Source of the DNA: Zoroaster sp. YZ-2022
Taxonomy: Eukaryota > Echinodermata > Asteroidea > Forcipulatida > Zoroasteridae
Direction of reading: 5' to 3'
DNA length: 64,000 bases
Assembly (NCBI GenBank): GCA_029582265.1
Contig: CM055822.1
Span: forward strand, 8,569,700 to 8,633,699
Below, piece after piece: positions 1 through 13,300 of this stretch. The position numbers were made by a program, and so were the translations under genes. The notes under the pieces were generated by a model, which saw nothing but the letters and a program-made list of their open reading frames with translations, was not told where the DNA came from and searched no databases. Numbering within the stretch: the first letter of the stretch is position 1; each line of letters opens with the position of its first letter.

Positions 1-339
1 CTGTAAACTCATGATCAATCGTCCAATGAAGGTGTGGACAGCGACCTTACAGACTTTCAAACAGAAATTGACTGGAGCATGGATGTTTTTTTCCCTTTCT
101 CTTTGGATAAACTTTTTAGATGGTAGAATATACAAAAATATACAAATTAAGAAGATTACCGAGAGCTGTGTAAAATGGACTGATATGCGCTCTAGTCCAG
201 TTAGCGGCAACGCGTGTACAAACAGGGAGAGCTTTACGCCCAAGGAGTCAACTAACCATGATTATTTTGTGGTTAGCTCCATCCACGCAGTCTTTCAAGG
301 CAAGATGTAGGCCTACAGTTCCTTACAGCCTACATTCAC

Positions 340-2788
340 AAACCTTTCCCGAAATAACGTTTACATGTATATTTCCGATCAAGGGTTCATTTCCGACCAG
401 GTTTGTACTGGGGTAGGCCTATGTCTGTCCGACATACAGCACGTTGTTAATGATGAATTCACGACGCGACAGTGTTGATGCACTAGTGAACGCGTGCACT
501 GGTTTTACCTAAGTGCAAGCCGTACAATGCAACTTCATTTCGTAAGGATTTTCACCGCAATGCCCACAATTCTATGTGCGTGCAATATTTTTCTGCTGAT
601 GAATTAATTTCGCACATGTTTAATTTTATTACACTGAGTCTGGGGGTTGGAGCACTTGAGCAATTACGCCAGCCCTATACACATTTAGGACCACGTTCAC
701 TTCACACGTGCGCTTCGTACGATCACAACGGCCGTATTGAAAGAAACTCTAGAAACATTTTTAACTTTGTTTTATAATAACAGTTGTTTAACATTTAACA
801 AAATGAGCATTCATTTCTATATGTGGTGGTGATGTTTAGAATCATTTCGGCCCACAATATAATCGCAGTTTCAACCACGATGAGCCACTCATTTTCCAGA
901 CAAATTTTTAATAATCAAAATCAAGCATATGATATACTACTTGAAATTCACTTTGAGAAGCACCCGAACACATCGCAGTCGGTATTTGTTATCGCCATAT
1001 ATTGCATCTGTTTTAGAGATCAATATAACAATGTAAATTACAAAAATGGACGGAAGACTAACTTTTATGAATGACTGCAATTTTGCTAAAATAAGGAAAA
1101 ATTGACATGGAAGAAAGATACACGTGAAGTTTTTTTACTACCTTTTAGCCCAATTCCCAGATGATTATTTCTGGTAAAATCTTGATATTATATGCATATG
1201 ATGAACTAAAACGACAATATACCCTTGAAAAACAATAACTGTACCTGTGCACACTTTAATTTAAGCATTTTAAATTTGCTATACAAAATTTACAGATTGC
1301 TATACAAAAAATGATTTTGCTATACAAATTCTTTTTTTTTTGCATCGCAGTATTTCTATTGGAAAGAACTTACTGGAAAAAATGTAGGCCTATAAAAAAT
1401 AAATGTGTTTCATATCATATAAGGTTACAAATATTTTGTCAATGTTTATGGGTCTGAATTTTTTGTTTTGACATTGTTCTGTTATATGCTGATATTATAC
1501 TTTCGACTAAACCATAAACTTTTGTTGTAAAACTTTGCCGTATATATGTCGACATTATTCAGGATATTGCTGTATCATATACCGTATTGTGCAAAATGTA
1601 TATACCGAAAGCTGCTATAAGTGTTAGCATGGTGCGTTTTCATACGAGCTAAACTGTAATAATCAAATGAAATATAATTTACTGGTAATCAGGGCAAACT
1701 GTTGTGTATCACTCCCAACAGAGGGCGGTAGTAGCATGATAGCGAGTGATAGATTGATCAAGGAGGAAGGAATTCCTTCACCCATGGATTTATTAATTAA
1801 CCATATAATATAGCAGATTTCCCGTTTTCTTGTATATTGTTCATTTGGCACATTTTAAGACTTGCACTGTATTTTCAACATGATTGTAAATTTAGAGTTA
1901 TCCGGCCAATTGAAAATCCCATCGATTTAACGAGTACATGCGCATTGAACTGTGTGACGACCTCACGGTTTGGAATAAATTAGTAAAACTTGCGTACTTA
2001 ATACGAGGTCGTGTACAAAGTCAATGGGGAGGGACCGAGTTTCTGTGATCAATTGTAAGTTTGTTTACGTATTATGACAAGATTATGGAAATTTCTTTTT
2101 TGAAATTGATTAGATCATAAACAGAATGCTTGAATTATTATATATTTCCATAATGTTGTCAAAATATTTATCACCAAAAACTCGCCCCAATGAGTTTACA
2201 CAAGGTACCTTATTTATTTCCATACCAAAAGGTAGTCACGCAAGTCAGTGTACATGCGCACTGTAATTCCATTTAATGTATATACTAGTCATGCGTATGT
2301 AATAACACAATATAATTTAACGTAATTTTTGCATTTTCTGTATATAGAAACTGCTTGTAACCTGGACTTAACTTACAGATGTGCAGCTAACACAGCTTTC
2401 AGGACTATACACAATAATTAAACACGTATATATCTGCGTATATAATAGCAGATGCGCACTAAAACAAATACGGATAGGTCTATCAATAATGTAACATTAT
2501 TTTGGCATTTATCCTGTAGTTTACTTGTACATTCACGCTTAAACGAGTTACATTAACAATTAACCACCATTTCTGCATTTTCAATCTGCGTGTATATGCT
2601 TATTTTCAAGAAAGTTCTACGCGCTAAAACAACTTAAGGCGTATAATCAAAAGTATAGGTCTAAATTGTAATTTAGGGCATAAACGGTAATTTAGGGCAT
2701 ATAGGCCAATTTTGGCATTTTCTGTTTTAAACTGCTTGAAAAATATTATACGTTAATCGAAACAACTTAATTTACATTATTTTGTGCT
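340..2788. other. Non-coding AT-rich stretch of the duplicated block
   Basis: No coding region is supported. Short open frames here are not preserved between the two copies of the block. Contents worth noting are a triple TTGCTATACAAA motif near 1276-1330 and several TAGGCCTA-type sites. The rest looks like ordinary intergenic sequence. Confidence 0.6.
1276..1330 (+). repeat. Three spaced TTGCTATACAAA motifs
   Basis: The 12-mer TTGCTATACAAA, or a one-base variant, occurs three times within about 55 bases, followed by a T-rich tract. The same arrangement is kept in the second block copy near 52772-52830. No function is assigned. Confidence 0.6.
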
Positions 2789-3402
2789 GCTGAAAAATTA
2801 TACATGCGTTTGTCACATCACGGCTCCTCTACGGTCTCCCGCAGAATCAAATATCTCGTCTTCAGCACATACAAAACGCAGCAGCTCGTGTTGTGACTTT
2901 GTCCAGAAAGTCATGCCATATCACGCCAATCTTGAAAGAACTGCACTGGCTTCCTGTTTCACAGAGAATTGTTTTTAAACTTATGCTAATTGTTCACAAA
3001 TCCTTTAATAACATTGCTCCAATTTATATTTCTGAACTGCTTAAAGTCTACACTCCATCACGCAATTTGCGCTCCAGCAACATGTCACTCCTAAAGGAAC
3101 CAACTTCAAAACGGAACTGGGGTGATAGGTCTTTTTCTGTTGCGGCTCCGAGACTCTGGAATCATCTTCCAACTAAACTCAAATCTTGTCATAGTATAAC
3201 TAGATTTAAGTCGATGCTTAAAACTCATCTTATGTCACAATTCTTCAAAGATGATGTATATTTGTAATTACATTGTAGGTACATGTATCTCAGTACATAA
3301 TTTGTTTCCCTATGCTATCATTGTATATTGTTTGTATTCATGTTTTTTATTTGTTTCTGCGCCTTGAGCGCCCAGCAGGGTGGATATGTGCGCGCTACAA
3401 AT
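2789..3402 (+). pseudogene. 5'-truncated LINE, C-terminal RT region and 3' tail (copy 1)
   Basis: The frame 2893-3267 encodes the C-terminal end of a non-LTR retrotransposon ORF2. Recognisable blocks are ILKELHWLPV, YTPSRNLRSS and AAPRLWNHLPTKLKS, which are typical of the region after the RT in CR1/L2-like LINEs. Upstream codons from about 2789 are also LINE-like, but compared with the copy at 54276-54914 there is a one-base loss and a loss of about 22 bases near 2822, so the frame is broken. The 3' UTR ends in GCGCCTTGAGCG...GTGGATATGTGCGCGCTA and then the (TTA)n tract, a usual kind of LINE tail. Dead on arrival: endonuclease and catalytic RT parts are absent. Confidence 0.85.
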
Positions 3403-3403
3403 C

Positions 3404-3563
<160 letters not shown>

Positions 3564-3782
3564 GTTTATGTGTGTACAAACTTCGTGTAAAAGCACACTC
3601 GTGTTCAATTCACTGATTAGATGCGGGCTGAAACAATGTCTCGGCCTTGATATAAATGATTTACCATATATTTATATTTCATTTTCTGTTTGTATATAAA
3701 CTCAGTCCCGTAGGATGATGGGGGATGGGGACTGGGGAGGGGTTGTAATCCCCTCCAGCTTGCAATGCATTCAATGTATATG

Positions 3783-4570
3783 AAATAAGAAACGTATAAA
3801 CATTTCTTCCTGCCGTATAAGATCCACTTGCTCAAACAAGACAAACACCCAGCCCCCGTTGTCAAACCCTGAAACCTACGGCCCTGAAACTGTGTGTAAT
3901 TGCAGATGCACGATAAACAACTTATTAATTTTATTTTGTGCATTTTTCTGTACGCCATATATGGATTCTGTTTCTTAGTTGAATTGAGTTGAATTGATTG
4001 TTGTCTGAGGCGGGGGGAGTAAAAGTACTCTCGCATATACTAGCATGATGAACATTTAGATGTTTTTGGACGATCCCTAAAGTTTCATGGAGTCTATGAA
4101 CCAAGAAACATATTTTTATTCACATGACCTTATACAAATTGGTTGACATACTCTGCTGATGTGTTGAACATAACATTATTTTACTGTCAATTCTGTATAA
4201 ACCGTCATCTTATTAATTTCTGGTTTTGTTTGTAATGATTATGAAATAAGAAACGTATAAACATTTCTTCCTGCCGTATATTTGAGATCCATATACTCAA
4301 CAAAACAAAAACACCCAGCCCCCGTTGTCAAACCCTGAAACCTACAGGCCTGAAACTGTGTGTAATTGCAGATGCACGATAAACAACTTATCAATTTTAT
4401 TTTGTGCATTTTTTCTGTACGCCTTCTGTGGATTTATCTGTTTCTTAGTGAGTTGAGTTGAATTGATTGTTGTCTGGGGGAGGGGGGGGGGGGGTAAAAG
4501 TACTCTCCACATGTACTAGCATGATGAACATTTAGATGTTTTTGGGCGACCCCTAAGTTTCATGGAGTCT
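3783..4570 (+). repeat. Tandem duplication of an about 460-bp module
   Basis: The sequence starting GAAATAAGAAACGTATAAAC occurs at 3783 and again at 4242, each time followed by CACCCAGCCCCCGTTGTC, a TTGTTGTCTG/G-rich run, TAAAAGTACTCTC and TTTCATGGAGTC. The second block copy has the module once (about 56873-57200). A related end, TTTCATGGATTC and following, also abuts the minisatellite at 39697, so this is a dispersed repeat. Confidence 0.8.
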
Positions 4571-5863
4571 ATGGACAAATCACAATAAGATGTGAACACA
4601 AATATTAAATAATGGTCTTTTCAAAAACAAACATCACGTTAGTTGGGAAATTGATATTTTCATTGTTTTTTCCTCCATTCAATAACAATACTGCTCTCAA
4701 TGCAATGTCAATTGGATTTCAAATTGCTGGCTGACCTAGTTTGGACATAATTCCTTTCTGATCCAGGGTAAATATGGTAGGGATACACCATACGAATTGT
4801 GCAGTAAATTTTGTATTTTTTTAAATCTTTAATGGATACATGTTTTAGTCAATTAAGTGGAAGACGATCACCATATTTGTTATTCACATGAACTGATACA
4901 AATTGGTGTCGTAAGTTGACATTCTCTACTGATGTGTTGAACATGGCATTATTTTACTCTCAATTCTTTATAAAACGTCGTTATTGTTTTTATTCATTTC
5001 TGGTTTTGTCTGTAATGATTAATAAAAGTGGCTACTTAAAATAATTTTATATATCCCTTGTGATTTTTTATCTAGGAGAAAACAAAGGATTTAGGCCTAT
5101 TTCGAATGTCAAAACATTGCACTCTGGCAAAGTAATAAAAAAATAAATAAAAAAAACACCATAAAAAGACATGCGACAGTTTTGCGACGAAACTTTCACA
5201 GGTCAGATGTATAATTCTTGTAAACTGCATGGTTTAATTGAATGTAATTAATACTTTCCGAAATACCAATATCGTACATCCATTGAATGTTCCAAACATC
5301 CCCATACACAGATTCAGAGTAAAATTCATTTTCAATCGTATTTTATTGTTTCAATCTTCATATTTATTTACGAAAACAATATTGCATGCATTTTTTTAAA
5401 TGAACGGTATCAATTATTTGGAATTCTTGACATAAAAATATCTGTTTCAATGCATAAATGTGGAAGAATAATTTGAAAAACTACAAATTTTTGAGAAATG
5501 TGTGAAAGCACATAAATTACAGTCGGAGATCGACGTCAGTCACCGGGGGCGGATTCAGGAGTCCAATTAGCCTTGACCAAGGCACGTCGGAACGGTTTGG
5601 CCGCATAATGGTGTTTTTTTGTTTTGTTTTGCTTTTGTTTTATTTATTTTTTTAAATTTCAACAGCTAAAATGTACGAGTCAAACTTACTCTTTTAAGTA
5701 AGAATAAGAAAGATCATTTAAGAAAAAACAAAGGTTGTGTAAATCATATAAAACATTAAAGGGAATGTACAACATTGGTTTATATTATAAAACAAACCTG
5801 TAAAAGTTTCATACAATAGGTGGTCACATTTTTGAGAAAACTCCCTGTTATCTCAATCATGTT

Positions 5864-6177
5864 TGTTCGTATGTTCGTGACGTACCACGCGTGCGCATTG
5901 GTAATACGCACATTCTTTGTGTGTAATTTAACCTAAATTCCTTGATTTTAACGTTCAAAAACGTTCAGAAATAAAAATATAAATTGACGTTCAGAAACTG
6001 ACTTTTTTTCATAAGGTTTTGAGTCTTTAAAACACAGTCCCAAGCTTTCTAATTTCTTGTGTAAATTCTTAAAGAAAAGGGTTGTCAATGCATTTCCAAT
6101 GGGCTTCTGATGATCGTTGGAGTCAGTACGTGCGAAGTGGGCGTGGTTTATGTTGGAATTACGTCACACTTACGAAC
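5864..6177. repeat. Inverted motif pair (possible MITE arms)
   Basis: GTTCGTATGTTCGTGACGTA at 5864-5883 is an imperfect inverted match to the 19-mer at 6159-6177 (reverse complement GTTCGTAAGTGTGACGTAA). The pair is retained at about 60690-61010. True element ends and a target duplication were not found. Confidence 0.4.
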
Positions 6178-6298
6178 AGGATAGACATTACACGTTAGAA
6201 AGAATATGGAAATATTAATGCATTTTCACTTTTATCTCGTTAGTATGTAGTAGTATGAAAGTAGTATGAATGTAGTAGTATGAAAGTAAGCAGTATGA

Positions 6299-7260
6299 AC
6301 AAAGAGCTCTGCTGGGTGTCACCATTACCAAAACACTGTCTTGGTCTCAACACATCACAGGAATTGCAAAAAAAACGGCAAAGCGACTCTACATCTTGGG
6401 CCGTTCTAGAAACATTCTTCCTCACCTAGCACGTATCTCCATCTACAAGGCTTACATTCGTCCTCTTATGGAATATGCTTCTCCAATTTGGAATGGAGCA
6501 GGAACTTCATCTTTGAAGCTGCTGGATAGGTTGCAGAATAAAGCACTTCGCTTACTCAGGATTGACGAGCCTCTTAAGTATGGCATTGTTCCACTGAGTC
6601 ACAGGAGAAATGTTGCATCACTCTGCGTCTTCTACCGTCATATCTTCCTGAAACCATCCAATGAGCTGGCTGGTATTTTACCCCCTTGGGCACTGAGTGT
6701 AAGAACTACCAGATCTTCACTGACTGGACATCCATACTGCGTATATATACCTTTGTCAAAAACAGAACTTCATCTCAACTCATATATACCAAGGACAAGT
6801 CGACTGTGGAACTCCCTTCCAGCGTCTGCTTTCCCTACCTCTCCAGATGTGTCTGTTTTTAAGACAAATGTGAACACCTTCCTCATGGATCAGATGTCCT
6901 AAATCATTTCAATCTCAATCTTTTTACTGTTTCAGCCGGTGGTTATGGAGTATAGTGTAGGCTAGGTTAATGCCTGACTAGGAGATGGTGACCTGCGAAT
7001 TGACAGCCTTACGGGGCCCGGGCCCATAAAGTGTGGGTGAACGGCACGCCTAGTCAGGTGGTAGGGCTCTGGTAGGGTAGTTTTTAGGTTTCCTGGACAC
7101 CATGACCACCAGTCACATGATAACCAAGTTTTTACGTTGTTACTTATGATCCATTTTTTATTTTTGTCTTATTGCAACTTATTTGCTATGGACCACTCTT
7201 CATCTTTATTGATGTTTTCACCAGGTCCCTGAATTCAAGTTTAAAAAAAAAAAAAAAAAA
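6299..7260 (+). pseudogene. 5'-truncated LINE insertion with poly(A), copy-1 specific
   Basis: The frame is open from about 6306 to 6902 and reads as the end of a LINE RT: LGVTITKTLSWSQHI, then YKAYIRPLMEYASPIW, RLQNKALRLLRI and TSRLWNSLPASA, the usual thumb and C-terminal blocks of Jockey/CR1-like ORF2. A 3' UTR of about 340 bases and a run of 19 A close the element. The second block copy is the empty site: GTAAGCAGTATGAA continues straight into AAGTGTTTCTTC at about 61122, so boundaries are set within a few bases. The target duplication is masked by A residues. There is no endonuclease or catalytic YADD part, so it is non-functional. Confidence 0.88.
6973..7058 (+). other. Predicted stem-loop in LINE 3' UTR
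   Basis: CCTGACTAGG at 6973-6982 pairs with CCTAGTCAGG at 7049-7058, enclosing the self-complementary GGGCCCGGGCCC at 7014-7025. It lies between the stop codon and poly(A) of the LINE, where many LINEs carry structures recognised by their RT. That role is inference. Confidence 0.5.
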
Positions 7261-7600
7261 AGTGTTTCTTCAAGGAAAAATTCAAAGTTTCCCATTTTTA
7301 AGGTTTGTTCCTAGACTGGTGTACTCACATTTACACTGAAAAATATTGTTTACTTTTAATTATTTTATACCTTTTTTATTGAATTGAAAGAAAACAGAGT
7401 CTTATGGTGCAGGTATTAGTTGTTCACACTTAATCATACATTTGTTGAAACCTGATTATTTTCATATCAATTGTCATAGTTTCACATTGAATCATTTATA
7501 TCAAATTGTGTACTTTTCTGTCAACTTGAGATTTGAGGGTGTTCTTTGTTGGTTTTGCTTTCAAGTTAAGTGAAGTAAGGCGCTTGGGTCCATCAGTAAA

Positions 7601-10265
7601 TTCTCCCTCATTGCTCTCTCAGAAACCTGGCTCAAAGATACATCCCCTGATAAATTTTCATTACCGGGTTATAAACTAGTCTTTAATAATAGGCCGCACA
7701 AAACTGGAGGTGGGGTTGCTTTCTACATACAGTCTAATATTCAATATAATTTAAGACAGGACCGCTGTTATTCCACTGATTCTATTGAAACCATTTTTAT
7801 TGAAATAAAAATCCACCCATTAAAAATACTGTTGTTGGTGTAGTCTATAAGCCACCCAAAGCTTCTTATCTTAATTTTTTGGCAATGTTTCGTAATATTA
7901 ATGACCAGTCTTTCTTCAGAAAACAAACGGTGTATAGTTACTGGGGATTTTAACATTAATCTTTTAGAATATGAGAATTGCAATATTGCTCAAGATTTTC
8001 TTGATACAATTTACTCCATGTCATTTCTTCCGCTTATTGATAAGCCCACTAGAATAACGAAAACCTCTGCTACTTTACTTGATATTATATTTACAAATGT
8101 TTTACCACCTCCCAAATCTGTTATATTAATATCCGATATATCTGATCATTTTCCAGATGCAGCTTCAATACCTACTTCTAAATCAAATTCAAATATCCAT
8201 AATCCAAATTTCATCAGCACCTTCAATTATACCCCAGAGTCTCTAAATAAACTTCAACAAGGTTTTCGTTCTGCTGACTGGTCTTCTGTTTATAATACAG
8301 ATGACGTCAATACTGCCTTTATTAACTTTAACAGTATATTTAGTAATGTACATCAAACTAATATAACCACTGTTAATCAAAAGAATAGCAAACTTAAGCC
8401 AAATTCCCCATGGATATCCATTTCTCTACTCAAATCCATAAAATTTAAAAATAAGCTTTATTGTAAGTTCATAAAAAATAGAAGTGATAATAATCATCTT
8501 ATGTACACAAGATACAGAAACGTCCTTACAAGTGTGTTAAGAAATGCAAAGAAAAATTATTACTTGACTAAATTTGATGAGGAAAAAACAACATTAAAAA
8601 CACTTTTTGAACAAAAACTCTTCAAATGTCAAAATCTCTGGAATATCTTATAATGGGAAACTGATTGATGATCCTTTGATGAGTGCAGAGTTATTTAATA
8701 ACTTCTTTGTTAATTTGGGTCCAAATTGAGCTAACAATGTCCCTCAATGTAATACCAATTTCTATGATTATCTCCAGCAATCCAATTCACAATCTATGTT
8801 CTTTGCCCCTTCCACCAAACATGAGATTATTGAAGTTGTAAAAAATATGTCTAACAATAAAAGTAAGGGTTTCGATTTTATAAATTGCTTTGTAATTAAA
8901 AAAGTAATTTCACAAATTGCTGAACCACTTAATTATATTATCAACTTATCTCTTTCAACTGGTGTTGTACCAAAATATATAAAAATTGCCAAGGTTATTC
9001 CGATTTATAAAAAAGGTGACATTTCTATAATGAGCAATTATCGACCCATATCTATTCTTACAAACTTCTCCAAAACCTTTGAAAGAATTGTATACACTCG
9101 GACTCTTACTTTATTGAATAAACATAACATTCTTAAAAACTCCCAGTTTGGATTCCGAGCCAAACATTCTACAACTCATGCTGTTCTTCATTTAATAAAT
9201 AAGATCATTACTGGGATAGATAATGCTGAACACACTCTAGGGGTTTTCCTCGATTTTTCTAAAGCTTTTGATACTCTAAATCATGATGTACTTTTGTACA
9301 AGCTAAATCATTATGGGATACGAGGAAGGCCTCTGGAGTGGTTCAAAAGTTACCTTACAAATAGAGAACAATATGTTTGTATAAATGGCAGTAATTCAAA
9401 ACCACATTTCCTGGCGTGTGGTGTACCACAAGGATCAATTCTTGGTCCTCTGCTCTTTTTAATATATATTAACGATATTTCTAATTCCTCTAATCTTCTT
9501 ACATGTATACTTTATGCGGACGATACAAACTTATTTTTTAGTCATCCAAATATTGATATTCTTATTGACACAGTTAATGCTGAACTTGTGTTTATATGTA
9601 ACTGGATTAAATGCAATAAATTATCATTAAATGTAAATAAAACTAATTGCATGCTATTCAGTAATACCCACGATGTGTTGCCAAAGGACATTTTAATTAA
9701 TAATGACGTAGTTAGTCAAACCACTAGTGTCAAATTCCTAGGGTTACATATAGACAAAAAGCTATCTTGGAGAATTCACATAGACTATTTATGTAAAATC
9801 ATTTCAAGAAACATAGGTATTATTAATAGGCTCAAGCTATATCTCCCCCAACATATTCTATTTTCACTTATCTCGTCATATATCAACTATGGTATTTTAG
9901 CATGGGGAAATGCCGCCCAAACAATTCTTAATAGATTATTTCTCCTCCAAAAAAAGGCTCTTTGTATTATTACAAAATCTAGTTTTATTGCACATACCGA
10001 TCCACTTTTCTTCAACTCGCCCACAATGAAATTCCATATAGTCTTGCTACCATTTTCTCTAGAAATACAAATGTTCATTCCTATTCAACTCGTCAAGCCT
10101 CTCATTACCACATAGGGGCCTACCATTTACTCGTACTCATCTTGCCCAGAAATCAATCAAGTATGATGGGCCGAAATTATGGAACTCTCTTAATACACCC
10201 CTTACCAACCACAAAACCTTAAATTCTCTCCTTTATGCAAGTGGTACCAAGGTTGGGATGACGTA
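7601..10265 (+). pseudogene. LINE ORF2 (APE endonuclease + reverse transcriptase), broken copy 1
   Basis: Translation in shifting frames gives an AP-endonuclease-like domain (LIALSETWL near 7604, FYIQSNI, VVYKPP, then TGDFNINLLEY and SDHFP at 7901-8160) followed by a reverse transcriptase at 8796-10115: VIPIYKKGD, NYRPISIL, FGFRAKHST, LDFSKAFDTLNHDVLL, GVPQGSILGPLLF and the catalytic YADDTNL, then a C-terminal WNSL block near 10170. The order fits Jockey/CR1/L2-like non-LTR elements. Compared with the copy at 61469, it lost an A near 7810, lost about 19 bases near 8601, gained a TGA at 8728 and has frameshifts after about 10010. The 5' end cannot be set because both copies share the flank. 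Not functional. Confidence 0.9.
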
Positions 10266-10308
10266 AGGTTATTGTTTTAAATTGTTTAATTTTTCAAAAT
10301 AAAACTAG

Positions 10309-13300
10309 AGCCGTCTAAGTGAGGATGCTGTTTTAAAAATGTGGGATTAACAAGAAAATTAGGGACAGTACTGGACAAATATATAGTTCACTTAATTTCT
10401 TCTCAATGAGAATTAGGTGATTGCCTTCTTGCTAATTTGCGCTCCATATTGATAGGTTGTATTCCAGTTTTGTATAATTGACTTGAAATTCATTAACCAA
10501 AAAGCCATATTACTTGCAGATGACATTACCGGATTTCAAATGCCTTATTGAATGACATGACATAATGGGTGTATTGTTAACACGATAATTATGGTTGTAT
10601 AGTACAGCGCCATTAGCACTAGCTTTCAGAGAAAAGTGCAGAATGTTGGTAGCCGATACCACTATTTGCGGGAATGCATATTACATGTATAAGAACACAA
10701 ACTTTGTTGTTACAAGTAACAGTCAAAACGGTTTTTATTTATTTCATTTAGTACAATATTACAAGCACAATGTACTAAAACGAATAACATGCATGAAATT
10801 AATAAAAATGAACCATGTCCCCAGGACTTTGTACTTGTAGCAGCCTCGTACCCACTGCTCTCTGCATGGCTCTGGAACTGATCAATTTCAACATTAAAAA
10901 ATGCATATGCAAATTAGTTGATCATCTGGTAACATTTAAAAAAAGCGTTAGTTGCAGTGGGAGGCTGGAACTAGGCTATTCAATTTAATTATCATAATTT
11001 TGGTAAAAATCACTCTTTCTACCTGGTTTTTCCAAAACCTAACAGAGCTCATCAGAATCTTGAGACAAACCATTCGGTGTAGACATGCACGGTCGACCGG
11101 CATGACAGACAGACTAGACCTGTCTAAAGCTACAGTCACACTGTCACGATTTTTGATTGCGAATGCACTACGGATGTCCAGCGGATGGTCATCCGCATAC
11201 GTAATGATACGTTGAGGATACTTAGTCATTCGTAGTAGAGTCCTAATCATACGTGGGCATCCGTTCTGGTCTACGATGGCACAACGGAAGTTTCAAACGG
11301 TTCAAAACTATCGTTCTGGAATCGTGGAAAAAATCCGTTGTGTATCATTGTGTACATCCCTAGTCATACGTAGTGCATACGTAATGGCAATCGTGATCAA
11401 TCGCAGACATACGTGAACATCCTTTGTACAATCATGGCAGAAATCACCACGGATGCACTAGGGATGCACACAGGAAGCATTACGTATGACTAGGGATGGA
11501 CACAGGATACACAACGGATGCTCAACGGATACACTGCGAATGTTAAGATTACACTACGAATGACCAAGTATGACAACGATTTATAACGATTTCATAACGA
11601 TTTATCACGATCTATCACGATTAATCACGATTTCAAAACGATTCTGATCTTGTTTGGTTTTGAAAAGTATAAATAGGGTCAGAACGTTTATATTTCATTC
11701 ATTTATAGGCAATCGTCACGTGATCGGCTGCATCCGTTGAACAATCGTTGGGCAATCGTTAACCAATCGCTTTTATCCGTGTATAATCGTGGTCATACGT
11801 TGTGAATCCTTAGTAACATCGTGGTAAATCGCTGTGTATACGTGATTATCCACGGTAATCGTTACGCATACCTAGTAAATACTTTGTATACTCTTATAGC
11901 AATCGTTGTATAAGTATAATCGGGGTCATACGTTGTGGAACTATCGTGTAGAAGTGAAAGTTCCACGGATGTACACGTATGGCAACGGATGAATTTTTTT
12001 TTTTTAATCGTGGTCATACGTGGACAATCGTAACGCCAGATCGTGACAGTGTGACTGTAGCATAAGCGAGGATGAGGATAACGATGTGTGGGCTTAATAA
12101 GAAAACTAGGGACATTACTGGAAAATGTATAGTTTACTTAATTTCTTCTCAATGAGAATCAATTATATCCTGTATAGGTGATTGGCTTCTTGCTAATTTG
12201 CGCTCCACATTGACAGGTTGTATTTCAGTTTTGTATAATTGACCTGAAATTCATTAACCAAAAAGCCATATTACTTACAGATGACATTACCGGGTTTCAA
12301 ATGCCTTATTGAATGACATGACATAATGGGTGTATTGTTAACACAATAATTATGGTTGTATAGTACAGCGCCATTAGCACGAGCTTTCAGAGAAAAGTGC
12401 GAAATGTTGGTAGCATTTACCACTATTTGCGGGAATGCATACTATAAGAACACAACCTTTGTTGTGACTTGTAACAGTCAAAACGGAGTAGGTTTTATTA
12501 TTTCCTTTAGTACAACAAGATTACAAGCACAATGCATTAAAACGAATAACATGCATGAAAGGAATAATAGAAACCTTGTCCCCAGGGCTTTGTACTTGTA
12601 GCAGCCTCGTACCCACTGCTCTCTGGCTCTGGAACTGATCAATTTCAACATAAAAAAAATGCATATGCAAATTAGTTGATCATCTGGTAACATTTAAAAA
12701 AAGCGTTAGTTGCATTGGGAGGCTAGAACTAGGCTATTCAATTTAATTATCATAATTTTGGTAAAAATCACTCTTTCTACCTGGTTTTTCCAAAACCTAA
12801 CAGAGCTCATCAGAATCTTGAGACAAACCATTCGGTGTAGATATGCATGGTCGACCGGCATGACAGACTAGATCTGTCTAAGCGAGGATGATGATAATGA
12901 TGTGTGGGCCAAACAAAAAAACTAGGGACATTACTGGAAAATATATAGTTCAGTTAATTTCTTCTCAATGCGAATCAATTATATCCTTGAGGTGATTGCC
13001 TTCTTGCTAATTTGCGCTCCACATTGACAGGTTGTATTTCAGTTTTGTATAATTGACCTGAAATTCATTAACCAAAAAGCCATATTACTTGCAGATGACA
13101 TTACCGGGTTTCAAATGCCTTATTGAATGACATGACATAATGGGTGTATTGTTAACACGATAATTATGGTTGTATAGTACAGCGCCATTAGCACTAGTTT
13201 TCAGAGAAAAGTGCAGAAAGGAATAAAACGAACCTTGTCCCCAGGGATTTGTGGCAGCCTCATACCCACTGCTCTCTGGCCCTGGAACATGGACGATTTC

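Larger units (their letters stand above)
3564..6298. other. Non-coding part of duplicated block
   Basis: No gene is supported. The long minus frame at 3617-4036 has no recognisable domain and its apparent conservation is just block duplication. It contains G-rich runs near 4015 and 4485, the tandem module described separately, and a pair of inverted motifs at 5864-5883 and 6159-6177. Confidence 0.6.

Noticed and set aside
3617..4036. 139-codon minus frame and its sister at 56708
   Set aside because: No domain; the N-terminus differs and spans G-runs; block duplication explains conservation.
10595..12601. 81-codon frames in the 820-bp units
   Set aside because: The third unit does not keep the frame.
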